A stretch of 62,514 nt of DNA, taken from contig CADCDY010000014.1 in the NCBI GenBank assembly GCA_902800245.1, forward strand, positions 1 through 62,514, in the 5' to 3' direction. This stretch comes from an uncultured Prevotellaceae bacterium. GTDB taxonomy: Bacteria > Bacteroidota > Bacteroidia > Bacteroidales > Bacteroidaceae. Positions 27,812 through 35,208 of the stretch are shown here, in pieces. Numbering within the stretch: the first letter of the stretch is position 1; each line of letters opens with the position of its first letter. The notes beneath the pieces are model-generated. The model was given only the letters and a program-made list of their open reading frames with translations. It was not told the DNA's origin and made no database searches. The position numbers and the translations under genes were made by a program.

Positions 27812-27958
27812 TCATTCTTCATCATCAAAAATGAAATATGGGGCATCAGACAAAGCAGGATCTACTGAGTCAGAGCCTGTAGGCAAGCTGGCTGCCAAAA
27901 ACTGCTGAACCTTTATCTCAACGATTTCCATCTTTGGATTTATATATGTTTTCTTCAT
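27812..27958 (-). CDS. small protein of 48 residues (family member 2) downstream of a secreted protein
   Basis: ATG at 27958, with GAGGAG 13 bases upstream, 30 bases after the stop of the preceding gene. The sequence starts MKKTYINPKMEIVEI and VQQFLAAS, then continues Ser/Asp-rich to a terminal FIFDDEE. It shares the N-terminal block with members 1 and 3. The DNA from the palindromic element through the first codons is nearly identical to that of member 3, showing a recent common origin of the two units. Confidence 0.7.
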   Translation of the reverse strand: MKKTYINPKMEIVEIKVQQFLAASLPTGSDSVDPALSDAPYFIFDDEE

Positions 27959-27988
27959 AACTTATGTTCTCCTCAATTTATTTAATAA

Positions 27989-29734
27989 TTACTTTGAGCT
28001 TCGCTCGAGCTCGTTTCCGCTCGGAAGAACTCGAGCAAGCTCAGCCACACGCTGACCGTTCAGGTTGTAGAACTCACCATTAACCGTGAACCCTTCACCA
28101 TTAACCGCATTGATGCCAGTTGTGCCCTCACCATCGAAGCCAAGGCTCAGGACAGGAGCAGAAACAGCAATTTGCAGATAAGCCTTACCTGCTGCCAAAG
28201 TACCTTCACTTGCAGGATAGAAGACACCATCTTTCAGGATATAGCCTTCATTTTCTGCTACAGCAGTTGTTTCAGTAGCAGAACCAACCATCTTGTTGCC
28301 AGATACAGGGTCAGGACTTATACCATCGAATACTGGAACGTTGACAGCAGAGCCTGGTGTTGTGGCCTTCAGCACCAAACCAGTGTTTGCAGGCACCTTG
28401 TTCACCTGTGTCATCTGCACGCTACCGCCAGATACTTCTGTAGCAATATACGCTTTCAAATCACTGCTAACGCTAGTGAAGTCAAGAGCATAGGCACTCG
28501 TCAGAGTGGTATAAGTCTTTGCGGGGGTGACAGAAACAGTTGGATTGAATTTAATAGCTGCTGGATAAAGAGAACCATCGCTGGTACCGATAATTTTTAT
28601 TGTCACCTCACCAGTTGTTCCTGTAGCGAATACAGGAGAACTTGTAACTGAATTTTTTGCTGCTGTTATATCTACGCCCTCACCTTCACCTATTTTTACA
28701 GTATACTTTCTATCAGCAGAGCCACTACCATTCTGAATAATTATCTGGAAGGTTGATGCTCCGCTTGCTTTGAATGTTATATATCTTGATGTACTACTAA
28801 GATTATAATAGCTGGTACTTGGATAAGGAGCAGGCATTGTCCTATCAGCCCAATTCTCCGTTGCAGCAGACACAAATTCATTTTCAGATGCCTTAATATT
28901 TGCCTGAGTCAACACAAATTCTGCATTCGCAGCAGATGCATCAAATACTGCAATAGGATCAATTACAGTAACAGTCAGAGAATTGCCTTCACTTGCATTG
29001 TATTTATCAGTTACCGCACTGGAATTAAAGTTAATTGTAGTTGTACCTGTAGCAACAGGAGTTACAACGCCATCTTCATCAACTGTAACCACACCTGATT
29101 TAGTATATGTAATACTGCTCAGTGTTATGCCATCCAAATCATCTTTTGTGCCAACCTTAATTTGGCCCTCACCTGAAAGACTAATAGGACTAGACAGAGA
29201 AAACACAGGATCAACAGCTTCTGGTGCGGCTGCTGTACCTGTAATAGTAATCAGTACACAAATCTGGTTCGTATTAGCTGTCGTAATAGCTACTGAGCCA
29301 CCTGTTTGTGAAATAGCGAAATTATATCCCGTGGTTATAGCAGCCTCGGATGCAAGACTTGCATTATTCCTCGCAGGAAATGTCTTTCCCGTCTGAGCAT
29401 TTCCACCGACACTTGTTATTTCTCCATCAGTTTTGCCATCGCTGTTCGTATAACCTTTTATATTAATATTTGTGAGACTAAAACCTTCTGGCAACGTGAT
29501 TGTGTAAGTTTTACCCTTGGAAAACTTGATATACTCACCGTAGCCTGTTTGACCACTACCGCCATGAGCATTGTCGAATGTAAAATCTAAGTCATTAACT
29601 GTTGCAATTTTTTTGGCATCATTAAATTTAGATGAACCTAGAGTATAGTCATCCGCCCATGCAGAACTTGCTCCTCCCAGTAGGCATACTGCCACGAGGA
29701 GTGTCTTAGTTAAAAGAGTAAATACTTTTTTCAT
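27989..29734 (-). CDS. secreted beta-rich protein without a recognisable catalytic domain
   Basis: A 581-residue protein with a signal peptide (TLLVAVCLLGGASSAWAD). An N-terminal beta-sandwich (to about residue 175) is followed by an Ig-like/BIG2 segment (SGVVTVDEDGVVTPVATG), a second beta-sandwich (about 270-400) and a C-terminal domain of about 120 residues (YALDFTSVSSDLKAYIATEV, KVPANTGLVLKA) shared with the 30795 and 32841 proteins. No lyase, esterase or hydrolase motif was found, so a glycan-binding role is likely but unproven. The usual tail is cut after FYNLNGQRVA by the palindromic element. Confidence 0.75.
   Translation of the reverse strand: MKKVFTLLTKTLLVAVCLLGGASSAWADDYTLGSSKFNDAKKIATVNDLDFTFDNAHGGSGQTGYGEYIKFSKGKTYTITLPEGFSLTNINIKGYTNSDGKTDGEITSVGGNAQTGKTFPARNNASLASEAAITTGYNFAISQTGGSVAITTANTNQICVLITITGTAAAPEAVDPVFSLSSPISLSGEGQIKVGTKDDLDGITLSSITYTKSGVVTVDEDGVVTPVATGTTTINFNSSAVTDKYNASEGNSLTVTVIDPIAVFDASAANAEFVLTQANIKASENEFVSAATENWADRTMPAPYPSTSYYNLSSTSRYITFKASGASTFQIIIQNGSGSADRKYTVKIGEGEGVDITAAKNSVTSSPVFATGTTGEVTIKIIGTSDGSLYPAAIKFNPTVSVTPAKTYTTLTSAYALDFTSVSSDLKAYIATEVSGGSVQMTQVNKVPANTGLVLKATTPGSAVNVPVFDGISPDPVSGNKMVGSATETTAVAENEGYILKDGVFYPASEGTLAAGKAYLQIAVSAPVLSLGFDGEGTTGINAVNGEGFTVNGEFYNLNGQRVAELARVLPSGNELERSSK
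27996..28042 (-). repeat. 47-bp palindromic element, copy 2, inside a coding sequence
   Basis: This copy is inside the 3' end of the 27989-29734 gene, directly after the codons for GQRVA. It is translated as ELARVLPSGNELERSS, and the protein stops two codons after it. The codons for KVIIK-stop follow immediately (27978-27995) but in another frame. Confidence 0.85.
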
Positions 29735-29787
29735 TTGTTTATAAATTAATGTTAGTAATTAAAAGTTTGTTCTTTGCAATGATGCGG

Positions 29788-29872
29788 CAAAGGTAAGAAG
29801 AAATAATGAAAAGCCCATACGTTTTCCTACACAATCTCCACGTAAACGTTTGATAAAGTGTAATTTCACAAT
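29788..29872 (-). promoter_or_regulatory. promoter and operator region of the 27989-29734 unit
   Basis: On the minus strand TACCTTTG (29788-29795) is the -7 box; the -33 region is weak. Upstream, 29838-29872 is a 35-base block identical to 32698-32732. It contains GTAAACGTTTGA, a two-mismatch copy of the palindrome before susC, and the near-palindrome GTGTAATTTCAC. Confidence 0.55.
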
Positions 29873-30073
29873 ATATAAAAACACGGTCTCCAGAAAGTTG
29901 TGATCTGAGACATACTTGACCGTTTTTTGTTGTATGTTGCCCCGAGGTTGCTCTGGGGTTCCTCCGAGGCCTCTCCGACTGAGTTTCGGTAGATTTCGGC
30001 GGTGAGGGTGTTGAGCAACTGTGGAGGAGGTACGTTGCGCAGACACTAAAAATTCATTCATGCGAATGTTTGT
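29873..30073. other. non-coding interval with an unexplained G+C-richer block
   Basis: No gene is supported here. A 106-codon minus-strand frame crosses it, but it also covers the promoter at 29788 and has no recognisable domain. The G+C-rich block at about 29930-30030 and a possible ACGGTC/GACCGT pairing on the minus strand (29885-29926) remain unexplained. Confidence 0.35.
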
Positions 30074-30486
30074 AAACACTATTCATCTATTCATTATAAT
30101 AGCTAATTAGCTTATTTATAGATAGTTACCTAATGAATAGTAGGGTTTAACTATTCATTGACTATTCATTCTTTACGTCTAAACACCATCTTTTGCGGTT
30201 TGAAAAGTTGCTTAATGCTTGAATTATAGTAAGTTACGCAATAACAAAAATTATCGTAACACTTTGTAACTGCCGTCGTAACAAAGTGTCACCGCCTTTG
30301 TGACAAAGTGTTTCCGGCGTTATTACAAATGAGAAACACCTTTGCTGAATGACGCAAAAGCAGTAGAATTTCGGCTAAAACCACGAAATAATGAATAGTC
30401 AAAGCACTATTCATAGCCACTATTCATTCTGTAATTCTCTGATAATTAGTAATTTATCTTAAATAATGAATGGATGAATAGTGTTT
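30074..30486. mobile_element. MITE-like element with terminal inverted repeats and ACTATTCAT repeats
   Basis: The ends match as inverted repeats of about 24 bases: AAACACTATTCATCTATTCA at the left (30074 on), and the reverse complement of the right end reads AAACACTATTCATCCATTCA. Eight exact copies of ACTATTCAT occur: plus strand at 30078, 30150, 30161, 30406 and 30419; minus strand at 30133, 30391 and 30474. The blocks 30131-30171 and 30389-30429 are imperfect direct repeats. The centre has ACACTTTGT (30259) and ACAAAGTGT (30281, 30303). There is no transposase. It may be a non-autonomous element, or an iteron-like binding array. Confidence 0.55.
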
Positions 30487-30546
30487 TGCATTTTTCTTGA
30501 GAATTATTTTTAATTTGTCGGTTTCAAGTCCGGTGAGTAAACAAAA

Positions 30547-30583
30547 AATCGGGTCCATCGTTTGGTGGACCCGGTTTGTTTTA
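30547..30583. terminator. bidirectional terminator, copy B of a repeated hairpin
   Basis: CGGGTCCA and TGGACCCG form a perfect 8-bp stem, with A/T runs on both sides. It would terminate the minus-strand unit of small peptide 3. The preceding GTTTCAAGTCCGG block is shared with copy A. Confidence 0.75.
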
Positions 30584-30594
30584 TAATGCGTTAT

Positions 30595-30771
30595 TTAAAA
30601 ATCAAATAAAAAACCGCTGTTTCCGAAGATGATGTCCTCGTCGCTTGGTGCGAGTACGGGATCGCCGTCGGTGAAGTCATCACCAAGGGTGGGGGCACTA
30701 CCAGCAAGAATCTGCTGGTTCACATTAATCTTAACGATTTCCATTTCTGGCTTTAAATATGTTTTCTTCAT
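30595..30771 (-). CDS. small protein of 58 residues (family member 3) downstream of a secreted protein
   Basis: ATG at 30771, with GAGGAG 13 bases upstream. The product starts MKKTYLKPEMEIVKINVNQQ and ILAGS, then has an acidic Asp/Gly/Pro-rich part and ends NSGFLFDF. Compared with member 1, the first 25 residues match at about 16 positions, while the remainder differs in length and sequence but keeps acidic and aromatic residues (GLFAD, FLFDF). It is likely translated from the same mRNA as the 30795-32594 gene. Confidence 0.7.
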   Translation of the reverse strand: MKKTYLKPEMEIVKINVNQQILAGSAPTLGDDFTDGDPVLAPSDEDIIFGNSGFLFDF

Positions 30772-30794
30772 AACTTATGTTCTCCTCAATTTAT

Positions 30795-32594
30795 TTAATA
30801 ATTACTTTGAGCTTCGCTCGAGCTCGTTTCCGCTCGGAAGAACTCGAGCAAGCTCTTCGTAGGTTGAGCCACGCGGCGGCCTTGCAGGTCGTAGACATTG
30901 TCAATTGTCAATTGTGAATTATCAATTGCCTTAATGCCAGTGGTCTCACTACCAATAGAAAGCATCGGGGCAGAAATGACCTCAGCAAATTCCAGGTATG
31001 CCTTGTCAGGGGCAACCGCAGCAGCTGTAGCATTAATCTTCTTGAATACAGCAGTGCTACCATTAGCACTCAGCACGTACTTCGTCTTGCCATCTTCAGC
31101 GTTGACAGCAGTACCATCATTGGGACCAGCCACGAGCAGATTGCCTGTTGTAGCATCAGCATCACCTGTGAATGAAGGAATAGCGTAAGAGCCCTCTGCA
31201 GCATTCAGCAGGATAGGAGTACCAGCAGCAACCTTATTTACTTGAGTTGTTGTGATAGCACTGCCACTGTGACCGGTTACGATATAAGCCTGAACGGCAG
31301 AACCCGTGAAGTCAAGGTCGCTTGCAGATACCAGCGTAGCCCACTCGTACTGACCAATGTTAACAGGTGTTGCATTTGGCGTAAACTCAAAGCCATAGAA
31401 AGACATTTTAGATCCTGCAACACTGAATCTATATTCTGTTTCTGCAGTAACATTGATGGAAACGATGCCAAAGAACTTCTCAGTAGGTGACCAGCTGTTT
31501 CCTAAGATAGTAGCAGTGTTACCGTCTTTGTCAATATAATTAAACGAAGTGGCGTTAGTGATGGAGAATGTCTTACCACTATTTACAATCAAACCGACGG
31601 AGAGGCATCCATTCTCTGTAGCTGTGAATTTAACGCCCCAACCATTTTCTGATGGGCTAGTAACGGTTGCTACATAATTTTCGTTCAAACGTTTTAGCAT
31701 GTGGTCTCCGTTGAGCTCGACATCATCCACAGCGATTAAGTCGAGAGATGAATCATATTTCATCGTGATGTCTTTGAAGTACAGTTTCGTGTTAGCAGCT
31801 ATTTCATCATCATCAGCAAGATAATAGGTGTTGTTAGGACTTATAGGTGCATACTGAGCATAAAGCGTGATGTTAGAAGTGGGATGGTATTCATCTCCAG
31901 CATTACCAACATTGTTGCCCCCTGATGCAGCATCAAACCATCCCAAAAAGGCATAACCGGAATTAGGAGTAACGGATGGAAGTTTCACACCTGCCATAGC
32001 ACTAGCCTCTGTCAGAGATGCAGTTCCGCATGTTCCATAAGAGCCTGCATTGAAAGTCACAGTATACGTTACAGAACTACGAGTTCCGGAAACAGAGAAA
32101 ATTGCAACGCGAACACTGGTGTTACCTCCACGGAAAATTTTAATAGAACCATCATCCTCAATATCTTCAGCTTTTAGGGTACAAGTGATATCGGTAGTAG
32201 ATCCTTGACTTACTTTTGTAGTAGAGAACTTATTTCCGCCATCGGATTTCAAGGAAAGTATAACTGACTTATTGTCGCCATTTGAAGTGACGGTTGCTGT
32301 AACAACATCGCCAGCTACGAATTTACCAGAAGTGAGCACAAGCTGAACGTATGCATTAGCACTACCCATTTTGTAGTAATCAACAGATCCTATAGTTACC
32401 TTAGGACCGGCTTGCAATCCAGACCATTTTAAGGTACACCCTGTCTGTCCTTCTGTGATTCCATCGGTATTGCTAAAGGAACTTACGTCAGTACCTTGAC
32501 CAGCAGGAACTTGCGCCGTACACAACACATCATCTGCCCACGCCGAGCCTATCGACATCAGCGCAAGCGTCAAAAGAGTAAATACTTTTTTCAT
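30795..32594 (-). CDS. secreted protein with an InlB-type repeat and binding-type domains
   Basis: A 599-residue protein with a signal peptide (TLLTLALMSIGSAWAD). An N-terminal beta-sandwich to about residue 170 is followed by a Listeria-Bacteroides (InlB/Flg_new) repeat (VTFNAGSYGTCGT, YAFLGWFDAASGG, ITLYAQYAP), a beta-rich domain at about 255-410, and the shared C-terminal domain (ATLVSASDLDFTGS, AVQAYIVTG). No catalytic motif was found, so binding of pectin fragments or surface display is inferred. The tail is cut after VYDLQGRRVAQPTK by the palindromic element. The signal peptide region and leader are nearly identical to the 27989-29734 gene. Confidence 0.75.
   Translation of the reverse strand: MKKVFTLLTLALMSIGSAWADDVLCTAQVPAGQGTDVSSFSNTDGITEGQTGCTLKWSGLQAGPKVTIGSVDYYKMGSANAYVQLVLTSGKFVAGDVVTATVTSNGDNKSVILSLKSDGGNKFSTTKVSQGSTTDITCTLKAEDIEDDGSIKIFRGGNTSVRVAIFSVSGTRSSVTYTVTFNAGSYGTCGTASLTEASAMAGVKLPSVTPNSGYAFLGWFDAASGGNNVGNAGDEYHPTSNITLYAQYAPISPNNTYYLADDDEIAANTKLYFKDITMKYDSSLDLIAVDDVELNGDHMLKRLNENYVATVTSPSENGWGVKFTATENGCLSVGLIVNSGKTFSITNATSFNYIDKDGNTATILGNSWSPTEKFFGIVSINVTAETEYRFSVAGSKMSFYGFEFTPNATPVNIGQYEWATLVSASDLDFTGSAVQAYIVTGHSGSAITTTQVNKVAAGTPILLNAAEGSYAIPSFTGDADATTGNLLVAGPNDGTAVNAEDGKTKYVLSANGSTAVFKKINATAAAVAPDKAYLEFAEVISAPMLSIGSETTGIKAIDNSQLTIDNVYDLQGRRVAQPTKSLLEFFRAETSSSEAQSNY
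30809..30855 (-). repeat. 47-bp palindromic element, copy 3, inside a coding sequence
   Basis: Copy 3 lies within the 3' end of the 30795-32594 gene, after the codons for VAQPTK, in a different frame from copy 2. It is read as SLLEFFRAETSSSEAQ. It abuts the KVIIK-stop codons (30791-30808), again out of frame with the gene. Its sequence matches copy 2. Confidence 0.85.
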
Positions 32595-32648
32595 TTGTTT
32601 ATAAATTAATGTTAGTAATTAAAAAGTTTGTTCGTTGCAATTGTGCGG

Positions 32649-32747
32649 CAAAGGTAAGAAGAAAATCGCGAGTTCCAAGGGAATCTTCGAACATTTTCCA
32701 CGTAAACGTTTGATAAAGTGTAATTTCACAATTTAACAATCGTTTAC
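32649..32747 (-). promoter_or_regulatory. promoter and operators upstream of the 30795-32594 unit
   Basis: On the minus strand TACCTTTG (32649-32656) has CTTG 19 bases upstream. GTAAACGTTTGA (32702-32713) and a half-site GTTTAC (32742-32747) lie further upstream, between this gene and the divergent pectate lyase gene, so one regulator could act on both. The 35-base block at 32698-32732 is shared with the 29.8-kb promoter. Confidence 0.55.
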
Positions 32748-32792
32748 GTTGTTTTTTGGGTGGAAAGTGCTATGGTTTCTCTTCTTTTGTCT

Positions 32793-32800
32793 TAACTTTG
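32793..32800 (+). promoter_or_regulatory. -7 box of the pectate lyase gene
   Basis: TAACTTTG lies 40 bases upstream of the ATG. No TTTG is found at the usual -33 distance, which fits an activated or operator-controlled promoter. Confidence 0.45.
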
Positions 32801-32840
32801 CACCCTGAAATTACGAAAAACTAATCTACTAAATTAAAAA

Positions 32841-35030
32841 ATGAAAAAGATTTTATTATTAGGAGTGTTTTCTTGTCTGACGTTGTTTGCACGTGCCGGT
32901 GTTGAGATCATCGAGGCTCGAGGATGGTTGGAATCGGCCTACGTGAAGTTCTCGCCGGTGAACTATGCCAAGACCTATAACGTCTATGTAAAAGGTGGAC
33001 AGTACGCTGACTTTACCAAGATTGACGCCGAACTGGTGCGCAACTACGGTACCTACGGACGTGCCGATGTGGTAGGCTTGCAGGCGGGCATGTATACGTT
33101 AAAGATTGTACCCGTGAGTCCTGGAGGTGCGGAAATTGCTTCGCAGGAAACTATGACCTCCGAACTGGAAGTGCGTAACTATAGTCGCGAGGGCTTTGCC
33201 TTTATGAATGGCTATGCTCCTGGTGCCTACAATAGCGACGGTACGTTGAAGGCTGATGCCAAGGTGTTCTATGTAACGAAGAATACGGCGAAGACCATTA
33301 CCACCACCGTCAAGACGGGCTCCAAGGCTACCAATATCACCACCTGTACAGGCATTCAGACCATTATCGATGCCTATCAGAAGGGTTACGACACCACGCC
33401 TGTTGCCTTCCGCTTTATCGGACTGATTACCAAAGACGACCTCGACAAAATCAGCAGCTCGGAAGAGGGCTTGCAGGTAAAAGGTAAGAAAGCTGATAGT
33501 CCAATGAACATGACCTTCGAGGGCATTGGCGACGATGCTACTGTTCGCGGCTTCGGCTTCTTGGTACGTAATTGCAAGGGTGTGGAGTTCCGCAACTTCG
33601 CCATCATGCGTTGCATGGATGACTGCATCTCGCTGGATACCGACAACAGCAACATCTGGATTCACCATACTGATCAGTTCTATGGAAAGCACGGCAGCGG
33701 CGACCATGCCAAGGGCGACGGTGCTACCGACGTGAAGAGCGACTCGAAGTATGTCACCGTGAGCTACAATCGCTACTGGGATACTGGTAAGTCGAATATG
33801 TTCGGCATGAAGTCGGAGAGTGGTCCCAACTTCATATCGTATGACCACAACTGGTTCGACCACAGTGACTCACGCCATCCTCGTGTTCGCACCATGAGTG
33901 TCCACGTGTGGAACAACTATTTCGACAACTGTGCCAAGTATGGCGTCGGAGCTACCTCAGGCTCCAGCGTATTTGTCGAGAGCAACTACTTCCTGAAGAC
34001 CAAGAAGCCCATCCTCTCATCTAAGCAGGGTACTGACGCCTTGGGTAGCGGAACTTTCTCCGGTGAGGACGGTGGTATGATCAAGGCCTATGGCAACTAT
34101 TTCGACAAAACCGCTCCCCACTTCTCGTATTACACCCAGAAAAATCCTGCTTCTACGGGTTACGATGCCTATGAGACAGCCACGCGCGACGAAAAGGTGC
34201 CTCAGACGGAAGTGACCAGGCAGGGAGGCACGGACTACGACAATTTCGATACTGAAGCCTCGGTCATGTACACTTATAACCCTGTTGATGCTGCCGATGT
34301 TCCTGCCCTCGTGACGGGTTACTACGGTGCAGGCCGTCTGAATCATGGCGACTTTACCTATACCTTCCCAGATAATGTGGGTAACGACGATACCGATTCT
34401 GCTTACGACTCCACTTTGGGCAGCATGCTCGACAACTACAAGTCATCGCTCGTCGGCTTCTTCGGTGACGAGACTTCGATTACAGCAGAAATAGGTGCTA
34501 TAGGTTGGGCTACGTTTTATACAGACGTTCCTCTCGACTTCACCGGTGTTACTGACTTGAAGGCTTACATCGTTACCGGTTATGAGGGAACGGCTGTCAC
34601 TACGACTGAGATGACGGGTGTCGTTCCTGCCAACACACCGTTGTTGCTGGAGGGTACTACTGCTGAGATTCCTTTTGCTGCCAACAGTTCGGCCAATGTT
34701 TCTGACAACAAGCTCGTGGTTGGTACGGGTGCTGCCGTTGATGCAGGTAACGGCGTGACGCGCTACGTGCTGAGTGCTGATGGCGCTACGGCTGTGTTCA
34801 AGAAGATTAACGCTACGGCTGCTACGGTTCCTTATGGTAACGCGTATCTGGAGTTTAACGAAGAGATTTCTGCTCCGCTGCTTTCTATAGGCGGGGAAGC
34901 CACTGGCATTGAGACAATTGACAATTCACAATTGACAATTGACAATTATTACAACCTCGCCGGTCAGCGTATGGTTCAGCCTACAAAGGGCCTATATATA
35001 ATAAATGGTAAAAGGGTCGTGATTAAGTGA
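32841..35030 (+). CDS. secreted pectate lyase, polysaccharide lyase family 1
   Basis: A 729-residue protein. The signal peptide (KILLLGVFSCLTLFARA) is followed by a fibronectin-like module to about residue 115 and a PL1 beta-helix at about 120-480. PL1 landmarks are SNIWIHHTD, GDGATDVKSDSKYVTVSYNR (calcium-binding acidic residues) and DHNWFDHSDSRHPRVR, which holds the catalytic Arg region. It cleaves de-esterified polygalacturonate by beta-elimination, so it should act after the CE8 esterases. A shared C-terminal domain (TFYTDVPLDFTGV) and an intact tail (YYNLAGQRMVQPTKGLYIIN, GKRVVIK) follow. The linker before the tail comes from TTGACAATT repeats. Confidence 0.92.
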   Translation: MKKILLLGVFSCLTLFARAGVEIIEARGWLESAYVKFSPVNYAKTYNVYVKGGQYADFTKIDAELVRNYGTYGRADVVGLQAGMYTLKIVPVSPGGAEIASQETMTSELEVRNYSREGFAFMNGYAPGAYNSDGTLKADAKVFYVTKNTAKTITTTVKTGSKATNITTCTGIQTIIDAYQKGYDTTPVAFRFIGLITKDDLDKISSSEEGLQVKGKKADSPMNMTFEGIGDDATVRGFGFLVRNCKGVEFRNFAIMRCMDDCISLDTDNSNIWIHHTDQFYGKHGSGDHAKGDGATDVKSDSKYVTVSYNRYWDTGKSNMFGMKSESGPNFISYDHNWFDHSDSRHPRVRTMSVHVWNNYFDNCAKYGVGATSGSSVFVESNYFLKTKKPILSSKQGTDALGSGTFSGEDGGMIKAYGNYFDKTAPHFSYYTQKNPASTGYDAYETATRDEKVPQTEVTRQGGTDYDNFDTEASVMYTYNPVDAADVPALVTGYYGAGRLNHGDFTYTFPDNVGNDDTDSAYDSTLGSMLDNYKSSLVGFFGDETSITAEIGAIGWATFYTDVPLDFTGVTDLKAYIVTGYEGTAVTTTEMTGVVPANTPLLLEGTTAEIPFAANSSANVSDNKLVVGTGAAVDAGNGVTRYVLSADGATAVFKKINATAATVPYGNAYLEFNEEISAPLLSIGGEATGIETIDNSQLTIDNYYNLAGQRMVQPTKGLYIINGKRVVIK

Positions 35031-35040
35031 GAGAAGAACT

Positions 35041-35050
35041 GAGCTAGCTC
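35041..35050 (+). repeat. probable scar of the 47-bp palindromic element
   Basis: GAGCTAGCTC lies 10 bases after the pectate lyase stop, preceded by the same spacer (GAGAAGAACT) seen before copies 1 and 4. It looks like the two outer ends of the element joined after loss of the centre. Confidence 0.4.
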
Positions 35051-35053
35051 ATG

Positions 35054-35090
35054 AAAACTGGGTTCATCGTGTGGTGGATCCAGTTTTTAT
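35054..35090 (+). terminator. terminator of the pectate lyase gene, copy C of a repeated hairpin
   Basis: AACTGGGTTCA pairs with TGGATCCAGTT (with G-T pairs), then five T. The stem and the loop ATCGTGTG resemble copies A and B. Confidence 0.75.
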
Positions 35091-35104
35091 TGTGCTTTAT
35101 ACAC

Positions 35105-35116
35105 GTAAACGTTTAC
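35105..35116. promoter_or_regulatory. perfect 12-bp palindrome upstream of susC, likely LacI-type operator
   Basis: GTAAACGTTTAC is a perfect inverted repeat with a central CG, the usual form of LacI-family operators. It lies 20 bases upstream of the -33 box of the susC promoter. Degenerate copies lie at 32702, 29842 and 18522. Confidence 0.55.
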
Positions 35117-35135
35117 TCACATTTATTAACGAAAA

Positions 35136-35168
35136 GTTGGTGTATTAATTTTTTTTTTCGTATCTTTG
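35136..35168 (+). promoter_or_regulatory. susC promoter
   Basis: GTTG (35136-35139) and TATCTTTG (35161-35168) are 21 bases apart. The leader is about 35 bases. Confidence 0.7.
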
Positions 35169-35208
35169 CACCCAGATAATATTTTTATTAATTTTTAAAC
35201 TACTAATT

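Noticed and set aside
29759-30079. Minus-strand frame of 106 codons upstream of the 27989 unit
   Set aside because: It covers the promoter and operator block of that unit and has no recognisable domain or ribosome binding site; not called as a gene.
23660-30540. GTTCAAGTCCGG blocks that resemble a tRNA T-arm (about 23664 and 30520)
   Set aside because: No acceptor stem, D-arm or anticodon arm could be folded around either copy; better explained as part of a repeated terminator flank.
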